DNA of 64,000 nucleotides from an uncultured Agathobaculum sp. (GTDB lineage: Bacteria; Bacillota; Clostridia; Oscillospirales; Butyricicoccaceae): contig NZ_CALWJJ010000001.1 of assembly GCF_944380985.1 (NCBI RefSeq), forward strand, positions 124,001 to 188,000. Direction: 5' to 3'. This document shows, one piece after another, positions 35,031-43,425 of this stretch. Below the pieces are notes generated by a model, which was not told where the DNA came from, searched no databases, and worked only from the letters and a program-made list of their open reading frames with translations. A program made the translations under genes and the position numbers. Within the stretch, counting starts at the first letter, position 1; each line of letters begins with the position of its first letter.

Positions 35031-36432
35031 TGCCCACCTGCCCCGCCTTGCACTGCGCGGACTGTACGGCAGCCGAAAACTATATCTGCCATTTGTGCTT
35101 ACCACCAGCTTTATGGTACTGGTGTATTTTGTGATCGCCTCGTTTGTGTATAACCCATCCTTTGCGCAGCACATCCCGAACGGCGGCAACATTCTGCTGC
35201 TGATGAGCGTGGGATACTTTCTGATGCCAGTCGTGCTCGTGCCACTCCTTTTGTATATTTACAGCTATCTGCTTAAAAACCGCAGCCGCGAGCTGGCACT
35301 TTACGCCATCCTCGGGCTGGAGCGGCGGCACATCGCTGTTATCCTGCTGATTGAAAATTCGCTTTGCTTTGCCGTATGCGTGCTGCTCGGCATCGGGGCA
35401 GGCGTGCTGCTCTGCCCGCTAGTGTTCAGCGGCCTGCTGGCAGCGCTCGGCCAGCCCGCCGGGCTGATGTGGACATTTTCCATCAACGCGGCGCTCGGCG
35501 TGGCCAAGGTATTCGCAGTATGCTTTGCCGGATTGGTCGTGATGGGCGTGTGGCGCGCGGCGCATACCCAGCCCGCTTCCCTACTGCGCGAGCAGATGCA
35601 GGGCGAAAAGCCCATGCGCAGCCGTCTGCCAGTCGCTCTGCTCGGCGCCGTCTGCCTGATTGCAGCCTACACGCTCTCCGCGACCAGCGGCAGCGGCGCC
35701 ACGCTGACCAGCTTCATGATTGCTCTGCTCCTTGTCATCCTCGGCACCTATGGTGTGTTCACCAGCGTCAGCGCCGAGGTGCTGCTCCGCATACGCCGGG
35801 GCGCCCGTTTTTATGCCAATCCGTCCATATTTGTGATAGTTTCTGGCCTGCAGCACCGCATGCGCAAAAATGCTGCTGGGTTAACAAATATTTGTCTGTT
35901 CAGTTGTGCAGCGCTGTTTACGCTGTGTTGTTCATTTTCCGTGCTGTTCGGGCAACAGACGGTCATTCGTCAGGCCGGGCAATCACTCCCTGCAGGGCAG
36001 GTCGGGCTGAACACTGCCGCGGTCGGGGCAGAAGAGATTTCCCTTATGTTTATAACACTTGCCTTTCTCGGTGTGTTCTTTGTACTGGTATTTCTCGCTT
36101 GCACGGCGCTTATTTTATATTACAAGCAGCTCACCGAGGGCATGGAGGACGCCGCCCGATTTCGCATCCTGCGCGCTGTCGGCCTGTCCGAGCCGCTCGC
36201 GGCACGCACCGCGCAGAAGCAGCTCGGCGTGATGTTCTTGCTGCCGCTCGGCGGCACGCTGCTGCATATCGCGTTTGCTTTTCCGTTTTTCAGCACATTT
36301 ATGGGGCTGATCTCAATTAGCTCTCCTGCTGTGTTAATCGGCAGCACAGCAGCCGCCATGCTGATATTTTGCGCATTTTATCTGTTCTGCTACAAGGTGA
36401 CGACGCGCGCCTATCTGCGAGCTATCGCATGA
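35023..36432 (+). CDS. ABC transporter permease, FtsX/BceB type
   Basis: 469 residues if begun at TTG 35023, which has AAGGGGG seven or eight bases upstream and gives MRNAHLPRLALRG; GTG 35014 is an alternative. The first helix is LPFVLTTSFMVLVYFVIASF; further helices cluster near residues 70-90, 110-200, 225-265, 285-310 and the last third. The motif SRELALYAILGLERRHI (near 95) is the cytoplasmic loop typical of BceB-like permeases. However the large ~200-residue extracellular domain of classical BceB is short here. It overlaps the ATPase gene by eight bases and ends at a strong terminator. Confidence 0.85.
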   Translation: MRNAHLPRLALRGLYGSRKLYLPFVLTTSFMVLVYFVIASFVYNPSFAQHIPNGGNILLLMSVGYFLMPVVLVPLLLYIYSYLLKNRSRELALYAILGLERRHIAVILLIENSLCFAVCVLLGIGAGVLLCPLVFSGLLAALGQPAGLMWTFSINAALGVAKVFAVCFAGLVVMGVWRAAHTQPASLLREQMQGEKPMRSRLPVALLGAVCLIAAYTLSATSGSGATLTSFMIALLLVILGTYGVFTSVSAEVLLRIRRGARFYANPSIFVIVSGLQHRMRKNAAGLTNICLFSCAALFTLCCSFSVLFGQQTVIRQAGQSLPAGQVGLNTAAVGAEEISLMFITLAFLGVFFVLVFLACTALILYYKQLTEGMEDAARFRILRAVGLSEPLAARTAQKQLGVMFLLPLGGTLLHIAFAFPFFSTFMGLISISSPAVLIGSTAAAMLIFCAFYLFCYKVTTRAYLRAIA

Positions 36433-36436
36433 ACGC

Positions 36437-36472
36437 AAAAAATCCCGTTCCGATCGGAACGGGATTTTTTAA
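36437..36472. terminator. Bidirectional intrinsic terminator
   Basis: Self-complementary stem AAAAAATCCCGTTCC / GGAACGGGATTTTTT (about 36437-36471) between the convergent permease and iolE genes. Confidence 0.92.
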
Positions 36473-36485
36473 GCCTCATTTGGCC

Positions 36486-37418
36486 TTACTTGAGCACGAC
36501 CTCGCCGCCAAGGCCAGTGTGCGCGGTGATATACTCGCGGCCCATCTTGGCGTACTCATACGGGTTAGCCTTAGCCGGGTCCTGCTCGGCCTCAACCATG
36601 ATCCAGCCGGTGTAGCCCGCCTTGTCCAGCAGGTCGAACACCTTGTCGAACTCGACACAGCCGTCCGGGTCGCCCGGCACGGTAAACGCGCCCGCGCGAA
36701 CAGCGTCGAGGAAGGACCAATGCTCGCTGCGCGCCTTCTCAACAAGCGGCATGCGCATGTTTTTCAGATGTACATGCCCAACGCGGTCAGCGAACTTCTC
36801 GAGCATCTTGACCGGATCCTCGCCCGCGAAGGTGAAGTGGCCGGTATCAAAGCACAGGAATACGTACTTGGGATCGGTGTTCTCCATCAGGCGAGTGGTC
36901 TCCTCAACCGTCTGGCACACCGTGCCCATATGGTGATGGAAGCAGGTGCGGATGCCGTATTTCTCCATCGACAGCTTGCCCAGCTTGTTCAGGCCGGTGG
37001 TGAAGCGATCCCACTCCTCATCGGTCAACACGCGCTTGTTCTCCATATCAAGCACGGCAGTGTCAAGCTGACCCTGAATCGAGCCGGACTGCTCGGACAC
37101 ATTAATCGCAGTAGCGCCGACGTAGGACAGATAGTCCAGCTCCTTGATGAACTCGGCTTCCACCTCTTCATACGGCTTGTCAACCAAAAACGAGGAAAAC
37201 CACTTGGACGCGATCGTCATGTTGCGAACGTCCAGCATGTGCTTGAGAACCTTCTTGTCCTCCGGGTATTTGTGACCGACCTCACAGCCGTCAAATCCCG
37301 CAAGTTTCATCTCAGAGATGCACTGCTGGAACGTATTTTCATCGCCAAGGTCCCACATATCGTCGTTGGACCAGCCGATCGGGCAGATGCCGAGTCTTAC
37401 TTTCTTCGGATCTAACAT
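36486..37418 (-). CDS. iolE: Myo-inosose-2 dehydratase (IolE-like TIM barrel)
   Basis: 310 residues of the xylose isomerase-like TIM barrel. The start KVRLGICPIGWSNDDMWDLG is typical of IolE, which opens with I-x-P-I-x-W-x-N-D-D; metal ligands are visible in FDGCEVGHKYPED, FHHHMGTVCQ, CFDTGHFTFAG and GHVHLKNMR. IolE removes water from 2-keto-myo-inositol to give trihydroxycyclohexane-dione. Its substrate for the next step is that of iolD in this same island. AGGGAAA precedes the ATG and a good promoter lies upstream. Another sugar isomerase/epimerase role is possible but less likely given iolB and iolD nearby. Confidence 0.88.
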   Translation of the reverse strand: MLDPKKVRLGICPIGWSNDDMWDLGDENTFQQCISEMKLAGFDGCEVGHKYPEDKKVLKHMLDVRNMTIASKWFSSFLVDKPYEEVEAEFIKELDYLSYVGATAINVSEQSGSIQGQLDTAVLDMENKRVLTDEEWDRFTTGLNKLGKLSMEKYGIRTCFHHHMGTVCQTVEETTRLMENTDPKYVFLCFDTGHFTFAGEDPVKMLEKFADRVGHVHLKNMRMPLVEKARSEHWSFLDAVRAGAFTVPGDPDGCVEFDKVFDLLDKAGYTGWIMVEAEQDPAKANPYEYAKMGREYITAHTGLGGEVVLK

Positions 37419-37484
37419 TGTTATTTCCCTCCATTGTTTTCTCTCATGCTATATACGTTTGACGCATATACGGCTGATACTTTT

Positions 37485-37513
37485 ATTTTACCCGGACATA
37501 TGTAAAAAGTCAA
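37485..37513 (-). promoter_or_regulatory. Promoter of iolE with a leader dyad
   Basis: Minus-strand TTGACT (37508-37513), 17-base spacer, TAAAAT (37485-37490). Downstream in the leader, 37451-37469 holds the near-perfect dyad ATATACG-TTTGA-CGCATAT, a possible repressor site. Confidence 0.75.
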
Positions 37514-37597
37514 ACGGATTTTATGAGGAAAACGCCCGTGCAGCATCTTTCAAACAGACTGTTTGACGCCGGAAGAAAACGGCAGCCGACCTATGTT

Positions 37598-38770
37598 TCA
37601 GATGCGCGCCACACCCGTGTCGCGCGCGGCCTGCGCAACCGCCTCGGCGACCGCGCGGATAACCCGTTTGTCAAACGCCATAGGCATGATATATTCCGAG
37701 TTTAGCTGCACACCAGACACGCAGCTGGCGATCGCCCGCGCGGCAGCAAGCTTCATCTCCTCGTTGATGTCGCTCGCGCGCACGTCAAGCGCACCGCGGA
37801 AAATACCCGGAAACGCGAGCACATTGTTGATCTGGTTTGGATAATCCGACCGGCCGGTGCCAACAACCGCCGCGCCGCCTTTTTTGGCGTCCTCCGGCCA
37901 AATTTCGGGCACGGGGTTGGCCATGGCAAACACCATCGGTTTCTCTGCCATGGTGGACACCATCTCGCTTGTCAACACCTGTGGAGCGGACATGCCGAAA
38001 AACACGTCTGCGCCCCGGACGGCATCCGCCAACGTGCCGGTCATGTGGCTGCGGTTGGTGACCTTTGCCATCTCAGCCTGGGCTGGGTTAAGGCGCACAT
38101 CGCCTTCGCACACGATGCCGAAACGCTCGACCATTGTAATATGTTGCACGCCCAGAAGCATTAGGAACTTTGTCACCGCGATCGCTGCCGCACCGCAGCC
38201 GCTTACCACCATTCTGACGTCCGCTATCCTGCGGCCGGTCAGGCGGCAGGCGTTGATGAGCGCCGCGCCGCAGCAGACTGCGGTGCCGTGCTGGTCATCA
38301 TGGAACACCGGGATATCGCACACCTGCTTGAGACGGCGCTCGATCTCAAAGCAGCGGGGCGCGGCGATGTCCTCAAGGTTAATGCCGCCGAATGAGCCCG
38401 AGATCAGCTCAATGGTACGCACGATCTCGTCAACATCCTTACTCGCTACGCACAGCGGGAACGCATCCACATCGGCAAACGCCTTGAACAGCGCGCACTT
38501 ACCCTCCATAACCGGCATGCCTGCAATCGGGCCGATGTCTCCCAAGCCGAGCACAGCCGTACCATCCGTAATGACTGCGACCAGGTTGTGACGGCGAGTA
38601 TAAGTATAGCTGAGGGACGGGTCATCCTTTATCTTAAGGCATGGTTCGGCTACGCCGGGCGTGTAAGCGATCGACAGATCCTCTTTGCTGCTTACCTCGC
38701 ACCGCGCCACGACCTCGATCTTGCCGCCCCATTGCTCATGCGCCTTGAGCGCGCGTTCCTTAGCATCCAT
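37598..38770 (-). CDS. NAD(P)-dependent malic enzyme
   Basis: 390 residues, the short bacterial form. Motifs: the active-site tyrosine in SIAYTPGVAEPC, TDGTAVLGLGDIGPIAGMPV, metal-binding acids in FGGINLEDIAAP and PVFHDDQHGTAV, and the nucleotide fold VVSGCGAAAIAVTKFL. It decarboxylates malate to pyruvate with reduction of NAD(P). A good promoter and GGAGGAA precede the ATG. It lies within the iol island, upstream of iolE on the same strand with no strong terminator between, so it may supply pyruvate and reducing power during growth on the sugar; this link is inferred. Confidence 0.95.
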   Translation of the reverse strand: MDAKERALKAHEQWGGKIEVVARCEVSSKEDLSIAYTPGVAEPCLKIKDDPSLSYTYTRRHNLVAVITDGTAVLGLGDIGPIAGMPVMEGKCALFKAFADVDAFPLCVASKDVDEIVRTIELISGSFGGINLEDIAAPRCFEIERRLKQVCDIPVFHDDQHGTAVCCGAALINACRLTGRRIADVRMVVSGCGAAAIAVTKFLMLLGVQHITMVERFGIVCEGDVRLNPAQAEMAKVTNRSHMTGTLADAVRGADVFFGMSAPQVLTSEMVSTMAEKPMVFAMANPVPEIWPEDAKKGGAAVVGTGRSDYPNQINNVLAFPGIFRGALDVRASDINEEMKLAAARAIASCVSGVQLNSEYIMPMAFDKRVIRAVAEAVAQAARDTGVARI

Positions 38771-38832
38771 ATCTTAGTTCCTCCATTGTGTTTTCCGCAC
38801 TTTTTTGGCGGAAGTCGATATTCTGCTTTTTT

Positions 38833-38861
38833 ATTATAACGGCAGACCGGACTTTCGTAAA
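38833..38861 (-). promoter_or_regulatory. Promoter of the malic enzyme gene
   Basis: Minus-strand TTTACG (38856-38861), 17-base spacer, perfect TATAAT (38833-38838), about 63 bases before the start codon. Confidence 0.78.
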
Positions 38862-38919
38862 GGGAACTTTTCACATTTTTTGTCGACTGATTAGGAAAAA
38901 TTTTACTGGAGATAATTTC

Positions 38920-39123
38920 ATGAGATATTGTCTGTTATCTCTGCTGCTTGTGCTTGTGCTGGGCGCATGCGCGCCTGCCGCGCCCGCAGACGCCGCCACC
39001 ACGCACGCCGGGCGCAAGCCGTCGCCGATCCGCAGGCCGGATACGACAGCCTTTACCTGTTTAGCCGCACATCATACAAAAAGCGACAGCTTTCGCTGTC
39101 GCTTTTTTGACGCAGTAATTTAG
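38920..39123 (+). CDS. Short lipoprotein-like reading frame, possibly truncated
   Basis: 67 codons from ATG 38920, which has GGAGATAA upstream. The first 17 residues, MRYCLLSLLLVLVLGAC, are a typical lipoprotein signal with lipobox L-G-A-C, so the mature chain would be attached to the membrane at C17. The remaining 50 residues look uninformative, and the 3' end runs through the terminator stem at 39078-39107, which a normal gene would not do. Another frame in this region reads AGYDSLYLFSRTSYKKRQL, so a frameshifted remnant of a longer lipoprotein is plausible. Confidence 0.45.
   Translation: MRYCLLSLLLVLVLGACAPAAPADAATTHAGRKPSPIRRPDTTAFTCLAAHHTKSDSFRCRFFDAVI
39078..39107. terminator. Bidirectional intrinsic terminator
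   Basis: 13-bp perfect stem AAAAAGCGACAGC / GCTGTCGCTTTTT (39078-39090 with 39095-39107), four-base loop, just after the transketolase C-terminal subunit gene (minus strand). Confidence 0.92.
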
Positions 39124-39124
39124 C

Positions 39125-40090
39125 TTACTTGCGGGAAATCGCCTTTTTGGCAGCCTCTACAATGTGAGCGGCGGTCAGGCCATATTCCTTGCGCAAAAAG
39201 TCCTCCGCACCGACCTGACCGAAGCGGTCCTCAACGCCGACCATTTCCATCGGCACCGGGCTGTTTTGGATGACAACATTTGCAACCGCCGAGCCAAGGC
39301 CGCACTTGACCTGATGGTTCTCAGCCGTAACGATCGCACCGCATGTCTTGGCCGAATCGATAATCAGCTGCTCATCGAGCGGCTTCCAGGTGAACATATC
39401 GATCACGCGCGCGGAAATACCCTCGGCGGCCAGCTGCTCCTCAGCCTTGAGCGCCTCGTCCACCATGATGCCGGAGGCGATGATCGCAACATCCTTGCCT
39501 TCTCTGAGGGTGGCGCCCTTGCCGATTTCAAAGTCTGAACCGTCCGCATAGACCGTGGTAAAGCCCTTGCGAATCATACGCATGTAAGAAAACTTGCCCG
39601 AAGCGGCCAGCTTTTTAGTCAGGCAGTTGATCTGCGCATAGTCGACCGGGTCGATGACAATGGCGTCTGGAATCGACAGGTAAAGCGCACAGTCCTCAAA
39701 CGGCATATGGGTGCCGCCATTATAAGCTGCGCACACGCCGGGATCAGAACCGATAACATGCACCGGCAGCTGCGCGTAGGCCGCTGACATAAAAGCCTGG
39801 TCGAACGCGCGGCGCGAAGCAAAGCAGCCAAAAGAGTGCATGAACACGGTCTTTCCAGTCGCACACAGGCCGGCGGATACGCCCATCGCGTTCGCCTCTG
39901 CGATACCCGCGTTGATGGTGCGCGCCGGGAAGGCTTTCAACAGCTTACCGGTATTGATGCAGTTTTCCAGGTCGCAATCAACATGCATGACTGTGGGATC
40001 TTTCTCCATGATCTCGAGCATCGCGGAAACATAGCCGTCGCGGTTTGCGCGAGAATCCTTTTCGTGCTTGCCAATTAAAGTAAAGCTCAT
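39125..40090 (-). CDS. Transketolase, C-terminal subunit
   Basis: 321 residues holding the pyrimidine-binding domain (INAGIAEANAMGVSAGLCAT with the glutamate that activates ThDP, then FMHSFGCFASRRAFDQAF) and the C-terminal domain (residues ~190-321). It must pair with the N-terminal subunit encoded 14 bases upstream to form an active two-gene transketolase. The enzyme moves two-carbon units between sugar phosphates; the closest chemical relatives also include DXP synthase and sugar-specific split transketolases. Its place beside iol genes suggests a dedicated catabolic version rather than the housekeeping enzyme. GGGAGGGG precedes the ATG. Confidence 0.9.
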   Translation of the reverse strand: MSFTLIGKHEKDSRANRDGYVSAMLEIMEKDPTVMHVDCDLENCINTGKLLKAFPARTINAGIAEANAMGVSAGLCATGKTVFMHSFGCFASRRAFDQAFMSAAYAQLPVHVIGSDPGVCAAYNGGTHMPFEDCALYLSIPDAIVIDPVDYAQINCLTKKLAASGKFSYMRMIRKGFTTVYADGSDFEIGKGATLREGKDVAIIASGIMVDEALKAEEQLAAEGISARVIDMFTWKPLDEQLIIDSAKTCGAIVTAENHQVKCGLGSAVANVVIQNSPVPMEMVGVEDRFGQVGAEDFLRKEYGLTAAHIVEAAKKAISRK

Positions 40091-40104
40091 GTTCTTCCCC
40101 TCCC

Positions 40105-40956
40105 TTACTGTGCCTTTATCTCAGCGAGCTTGCTCTCAGCATAGGCAATGGCTTCATCCCACTGCTCCTTGGACGGCTGAGAGGAGTGCGCGCCCGTTCC
40201 GTCGGCAAAGGTGGCGCCCTTGCCCTTTACGGTATGCAGCACAATGCAGGTGGGCACATCCTTGGTCTGGTATGCGCTCTGGATCGCGTCATAAATCTGC
40301 TCGACATCGTTGCCGTCTGCGCACTCGATCACATTCCAGCCGAAAGCCGCAAACTTCGCACCGATACCCTTGGCATGCTTCATCACATCCTCGCATGCGC
40401 CGTCGAGCTGATATTTGTTATCGTCCACAAAGCAGACGAGGTTGTCCAGCTTATAATGTACAGCAAACTGCGCGGCCTCCCATACCTGGCCCTCGTCGGC
40501 CTCACCGTCGCCGACAAAGACAAAAACGTGGTTGTCGCGCCCGTCGATCTTATTGCCGAGCGCCGCGCCCGTGGCAGTCGACATGCCCTGCCCCAGCGAG
40601 CCGGTGGTCAGATCGACGCCCGGGGTCTTGGTGCGGTCGGTATGAGACGGGAAATTGGTGTGCGGCTGGTTGAGCGTATACGCCTGCTCGATCGGGTAAT
40701 ATCCTTTCAAGCCAAGCGTTGCGTACATTGCCGGCCCCGCATGTCCTTTGGACAGCACGCACCAGTCGCGGTCCTCCCAGCGCGGGTTTTTCGGATCGAC
40801 CTTCATTACCTCGCCGTACAGCACAGCCAGTGCGTCGACGATGGACATCGAACCGCCCACATGGCCAAAGCCAAGCGAGCCGATCGTCTTCAGGGTCTCC
40901 AGGCGGATCTCCTGTGCAAATACGCGCAGCTCCTGCATCTTTTCTGCTTTCTGCAT
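40105..40956 (-). CDS. Transketolase, N-terminal subunit
   Basis: 283 residues with the ThDP diphosphate-binding half: GSLGFGHVGGSMSIVDALAV, SKGHAGPAMYATLGLKGY, TTGSLGQGMSTATGAALGNK and the magnesium motif GDGEADEGQVWEAAQF...DNNKYQ-like VDDNKYQLDG. ATG 40954-40956 is chosen with AGGCAGG upstream; a GTG nine bases earlier is in frame. It forms one enzyme with the following gene. A promoter (41044-41072) lies upstream and the leader contains a 7-bp GC hairpin. Confidence 0.9.
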   Translation of the reverse strand: MQKAEKMQELRVFAQEIRLETLKTIGSLGFGHVGGSMSIVDALAVLYGEVMKVDPKNPRWEDRDWCVLSKGHAGPAMYATLGLKGYYPIEQAYTLNQPHTNFPSHTDRTKTPGVDLTTGSLGQGMSTATGAALGNKIDGRDNHVFVFVGDGEADEGQVWEAAQFAVHYKLDNLVCFVDDNKYQLDGACEDVMKHAKGIGAKFAAFGWNVIECADGNDVEQIYDAIQSAYQTKDVPTCIVLHTVKGKGATFADGTGAHSSQPSKEQWDEAIAYAESKLAEIKAQ

Positions 40957-41043
40957 TGCATACACCTGCCTAATTCAAAAAATTTTCTCTCCGCGGAACA
41001 GGTTCCGTCGCGCAGCGGCAGACCACCGCTGCTTTTCGATAAC

Positions 41044-41072
41044 AGTGTATCACCATGCCGCGCGGATTTCAA
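41044..41072 (-). promoter_or_regulatory. Promoter of the split transketolase operon
   Basis: Minus-strand TTGAAA (41067-41072), 17-base spacer, TACACT (41044-41049), about 85 bases before the start codon. Confidence 0.75.
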
Positions 41073-41434
41073 CCGAATTTCACACATTCGCTCACAAAAA
41101 TTTGCGCGTATTTTTTGTAACTTCTGGTATATTCCATAAAATTTTACGGTCATATATATGAAATTTATTGGTTATGTTTTGGTTTTATTGCTGAAAACTC
41201 TTGCTTGAATGCAAACCATAGAACAGCCTGCGTACTTTCGCTTTCCGCCGCAATAGCACCGGATTTTGCAAAGATATACCGAGTACAGGCCCACCGTAAT
41301 CAATCCCTCTCTTATCGGAAACAAAGACCTGCTCACTTTTTTCTCGATCACCAACCTGTATCCCGTTTTAGTACGTTTTTCTAATTATGCAGAATTTTCC
41401 ACAAAATAGAAACAGTAGACAAATTGCTCATAAT
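41073..41434. other. AT-rich intergenic region without a convincing gene
   Basis: About 360 bases between the divergent transketolase and DeoR promoters. It is much richer in A and T than the genes around it. A 60-codon frame on the minus strand (41172-41354) has no ribosome site and no recognisable pattern. Operators for the two nearby regulators could lie here, but no clear dyad stands out. Confidence 0.5.
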
Positions 41435-41462
41435 TTGATACACTTAAAAAAACAATTATTAT
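41435..41462 (+). promoter_or_regulatory. Promoter of the DeoR regulator gene
   Basis: TTGATA (41435-41440), 16-base spacer, TATTAT (41457-41462), about 31 bases before the start codon. Confidence 0.65.
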
Positions 41463-41493
41463 GATATTATGTCCAAGATTGGGGATAAGGAAG

Positions 41494-42249
41494 ATGAAGG
41501 TCAGCCGTCTCAATTCGATTGAACAATACGTCATCTCGCATGAGACCGTCAGCATCGATGAGCTATGTGAAGTTTTTGGCGTATCCAAGAACACCATCCG
41601 CCGCGATCTGAATGAGCTGGAGGTACGCGGCCACATCACCAAGGTATATGGCGGCGTGACCGCCACCGTGCCTACCGGCGCAGTGCCGACCCCTATCCGC
41701 TCGGGGCTCAATCAGGTCGATAAAACGATGATCGGCCGCTTAGCTGCCGAAGAAGTTTCGGATGGCGACACAATCTTCATCGATTCAGGCACGACCACAC
41801 TGTGCCTACTGCGCTTTCTTATGGCGAAAAAGCGTATCACCATCATCACGCATTCGCTCGGCGCGCTTTGCGAGGCCGCCAAGTACGATAACTTAAATCT
41901 CATCTCACTCGGCGGCATCTACAGCCCGACGACCGATTCCTTTGTCGGCCTATCGGCCATTGAGGCGCTTTCCGCCATGCGCATTAATAAGGCCTTTATG
42001 GGCGCGACCGGCGTCTCCCTGACCGCCGGCATGACCAATACCACCTTTCTCGAGGCCGAGATCAAGCGCGCGGTCGTTCAGCGCGCGGACAGCATTTACG
42101 CCATGGTCGACTCCTCCAAGATTGGCAAGGAGGCAATCGTTACATTCTGTCATCTCAAGGATCTGACCGGCTTTATTACCGACCGCCGGCCGCCGCAGGA
42201 GTATGCCGCGCTCTGTCGGCAAGAGAACGTACGGCTGCGGTATGAATGA
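41494..42249 (+). CDS. DeoR/GlpR-family repressor, IolR-like
   Basis: 251 residues, the same length as typical DeoR-family sugar regulators including Bacillus IolR. N-terminal winged helix: VSIDELCEVFGVSKNTIRRD then LNELEVRGHITKVYGGV. The C-terminal DeoR sensor domain has IFIDSGTTTLCLLRFL, SLGGIYSPTTDSFVG and MVDSSKIGKEA, which in the family bind a phosphorylated sugar. Given its position between the transketolase, iolE and iolB/iolD units it probably controls this island. The start at 41494 is preferred over 41461 since it has GGATAAGGA before it and matches the family. Confidence 0.87.
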   Translation: MKVSRLNSIEQYVISHETVSIDELCEVFGVSKNTIRRDLNELEVRGHITKVYGGVTATVPTGAVPTPIRSGLNQVDKTMIGRLAAEEVSDGDTIFIDSGTTTLCLLRFLMAKKRITIITHSLGALCEAAKYDNLNLISLGGIYSPTTDSFVGLSAIEALSAMRINKAFMGATGVSLTAGMTNTTFLEAEIKRAVVQRADSIYAMVDSSKIGKEAIVTFCHLKDLTGFITDRRPPQEYAALCRQENVRLRYE

Positions 42250-42270
42250 TGCATGTGCCTGCTGCAAAAC

Positions 42271-42300
42271 AAAAACCGGCTGCTTTTGCAGCCGGTTTTT
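42271..42300. terminator. Bidirectional intrinsic terminator
   Basis: 13-bp perfect stem AAAAACCGGCTGC / GCAGCCGGTTTTT with a TTTT loop, between the convergent DeoR and AraC regulator genes. Confidence 0.93.
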
Positions 42301-42303
42301 GTT

Positions 42304-43185
42304 TTATTGAATGCCATCCTTGCGATAATGCGAGGGCGACACACCATATACTGCGCGAAACCGCTTGATAAAATAACTAAAATTGTCAAACCCCACGCAA
42401 AAGCCAATCTCCATGACCGGCAGGTCGGTTTCACGCAGCAGACGGGCCGCCTGCTCGATACGCAGCGAGTTGACATGCTGGGTGAAAGTGCGCCCGAAAT
42501 TCTCACGGAAAAATGTGCTGAAATACTGTGGCGACAGGCCAAAGCGAGCCGCTACGGCGGTCAATGACAACGGCTCGGCAAAGTGCTCGCCAAGGTAGCC
42601 CACGATCTCCTTGCGCTGCCGTGCCTTATAATCCGCATTCGGGTGCATCCGCCGACCCTCTAGCAGGCCGCCCGCAGCGCACGCAGCTACAATACCGAGC
42701 AGCGCCGCCTTGACCGCAAGCTGACTGCCCGGCGTCTGCACCAGACAGGCCTGTACGATCTGGGCAAGCAGCGCGCGCACACGGCCCCGCTCGGGCGTCT
42801 TTGCGTCAAGGCAGGTCACAAACCGCAGCGCACCCTCGGCCAGCGGCGCGACCAGCTCAGTCTCGGCCTGATCGGCGCGGGCGAACTGCAAAAAATCCGC
42901 CGCGAACACAAACGAGCGAAACTGGTTCTCCCGGCCCGCCGCGCGGATCTCATGCAGCTCCTCGCCCGCTACGAAGAACACGTCGCCATGCACGCCCTCG
43001 TAGATATGATCGGCAATGGTCAGCGACACACGACCCGCATCCACCGTGATGATCTCAAGTTCGGGATGCCAGTGGTACGGTATGAAGTCGCTGTCGTCCG
43101 CCTCACTGCCGTCGAGCGCAGGGTAAATTTGAAACGGAAACGATTGCGTGCCGTGCTCCTTTTTTTCACGTCTTGCAGCGTCCAT
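42304..43185 (-). CDS. AraC-family transcriptional regulator
   Basis: 293 residues. The N-terminal cupin-like sensor has FIPYHWHPELEIITVDAGRV and GDVFFVAGEELHEIRAAG, the usual ligand pocket for sugars or related small molecules. Two helix-turn-helix motifs follow from about residue 190: LSLTAVAARFGLSPQYFSTF and MEIGFCVGFDNFSYFIKRFR, ending in the family hallmark GVSPSHYRKDG. GGGAGGAATAGG precedes the ATG. It is transcribed divergently from iolB across a 327-base region containing a dyad, so iolB-iolD is its likely target. Confidence 0.92.
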   Translation of the reverse strand: MDAARREKKEHGTQSFPFQIYPALDGSEADDSDFIPYHWHPELEIITVDAGRVSLTIADHIYEGVHGDVFFVAGEELHEIRAAGRENQFRSFVFAADFLQFARADQAETELVAPLAEGALRFVTCLDAKTPERGRVRALLAQIVQACLVQTPGSQLAVKAALLGIVAACAAGGLLEGRRMHPNADYKARQRKEIVGYLGEHFAEPLSLTAVAARFGLSPQYFSTFFRENFGRTFTQHVNSLRIEQAARLLRETDLPVMEIGFCVGFDNFSYFIKRFRAVYGVSPSHYRKDGIQ

Positions 43186-43263
43186 CCTATTCCTCCCAAA
43201 TACCTTAAAATCGTGTTATAGTTTGTGAAGAAATTGCAAGCATTTTGCCATATATCTGCTATA

Positions 43264-43292
43264 ATTATAATCACTAAAGGAAACAAATACAA
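43264..43292 (-). promoter_or_regulatory. Promoter of the AraC regulator gene
   Basis: Minus-strand TTGTAT (43287-43292), 17-base spacer, perfect TATAAT (43264-43269), about 79 bases before the start codon. Confidence 0.75.
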
Positions 43293-43298
43293 GTATGC

Positions 43299-43328
43299 GA
43301 TACAATAAAATCGTATTTTTGTTGTATC
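43299..43328. promoter_or_regulatory. Operator-like dyad between araC-type gene and iolB
   Basis: GATACAA (43299-43305) and TTGTATC (43322-43328) form a perfect 7-bp inverted repeat spaced by 16 bases, with a third related half-site ATCGTAT (43310-43316) between. It lies just upstream of the AraC gene promoter and about 70 bases before the iolB promoter. Confidence 0.55.
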
Positions 43329-43395
43329 ATTTATCCGAAGAACATCCCTTGTTTTTGTGATAAATGACCAAGTGTTTCCATCCTGCGGAGAACGG

Positions 43396-43425
43396 TTGCA
43401 TTTGCCTTTTGCCGCATGCTATCAT
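43396..43425 (+). promoter_or_regulatory. Probable promoter of iolB-iolD
   Basis: TTGCAT (43396-43401), 18-base spacer, TATCAT (43420-43425), about 88 bases before the iolB start. The leader carries a GGCAGC/GCTGCC hairpin near 43432-43453. Confidence 0.6.

Noticed and set aside
41172..41354. A 60-codon cysteine-containing minus-strand frame in the transketolase-DeoR gap
   Set aside because: No ribosome site, AT-rich background unlike neighbouring genes, and no recognisable motif.
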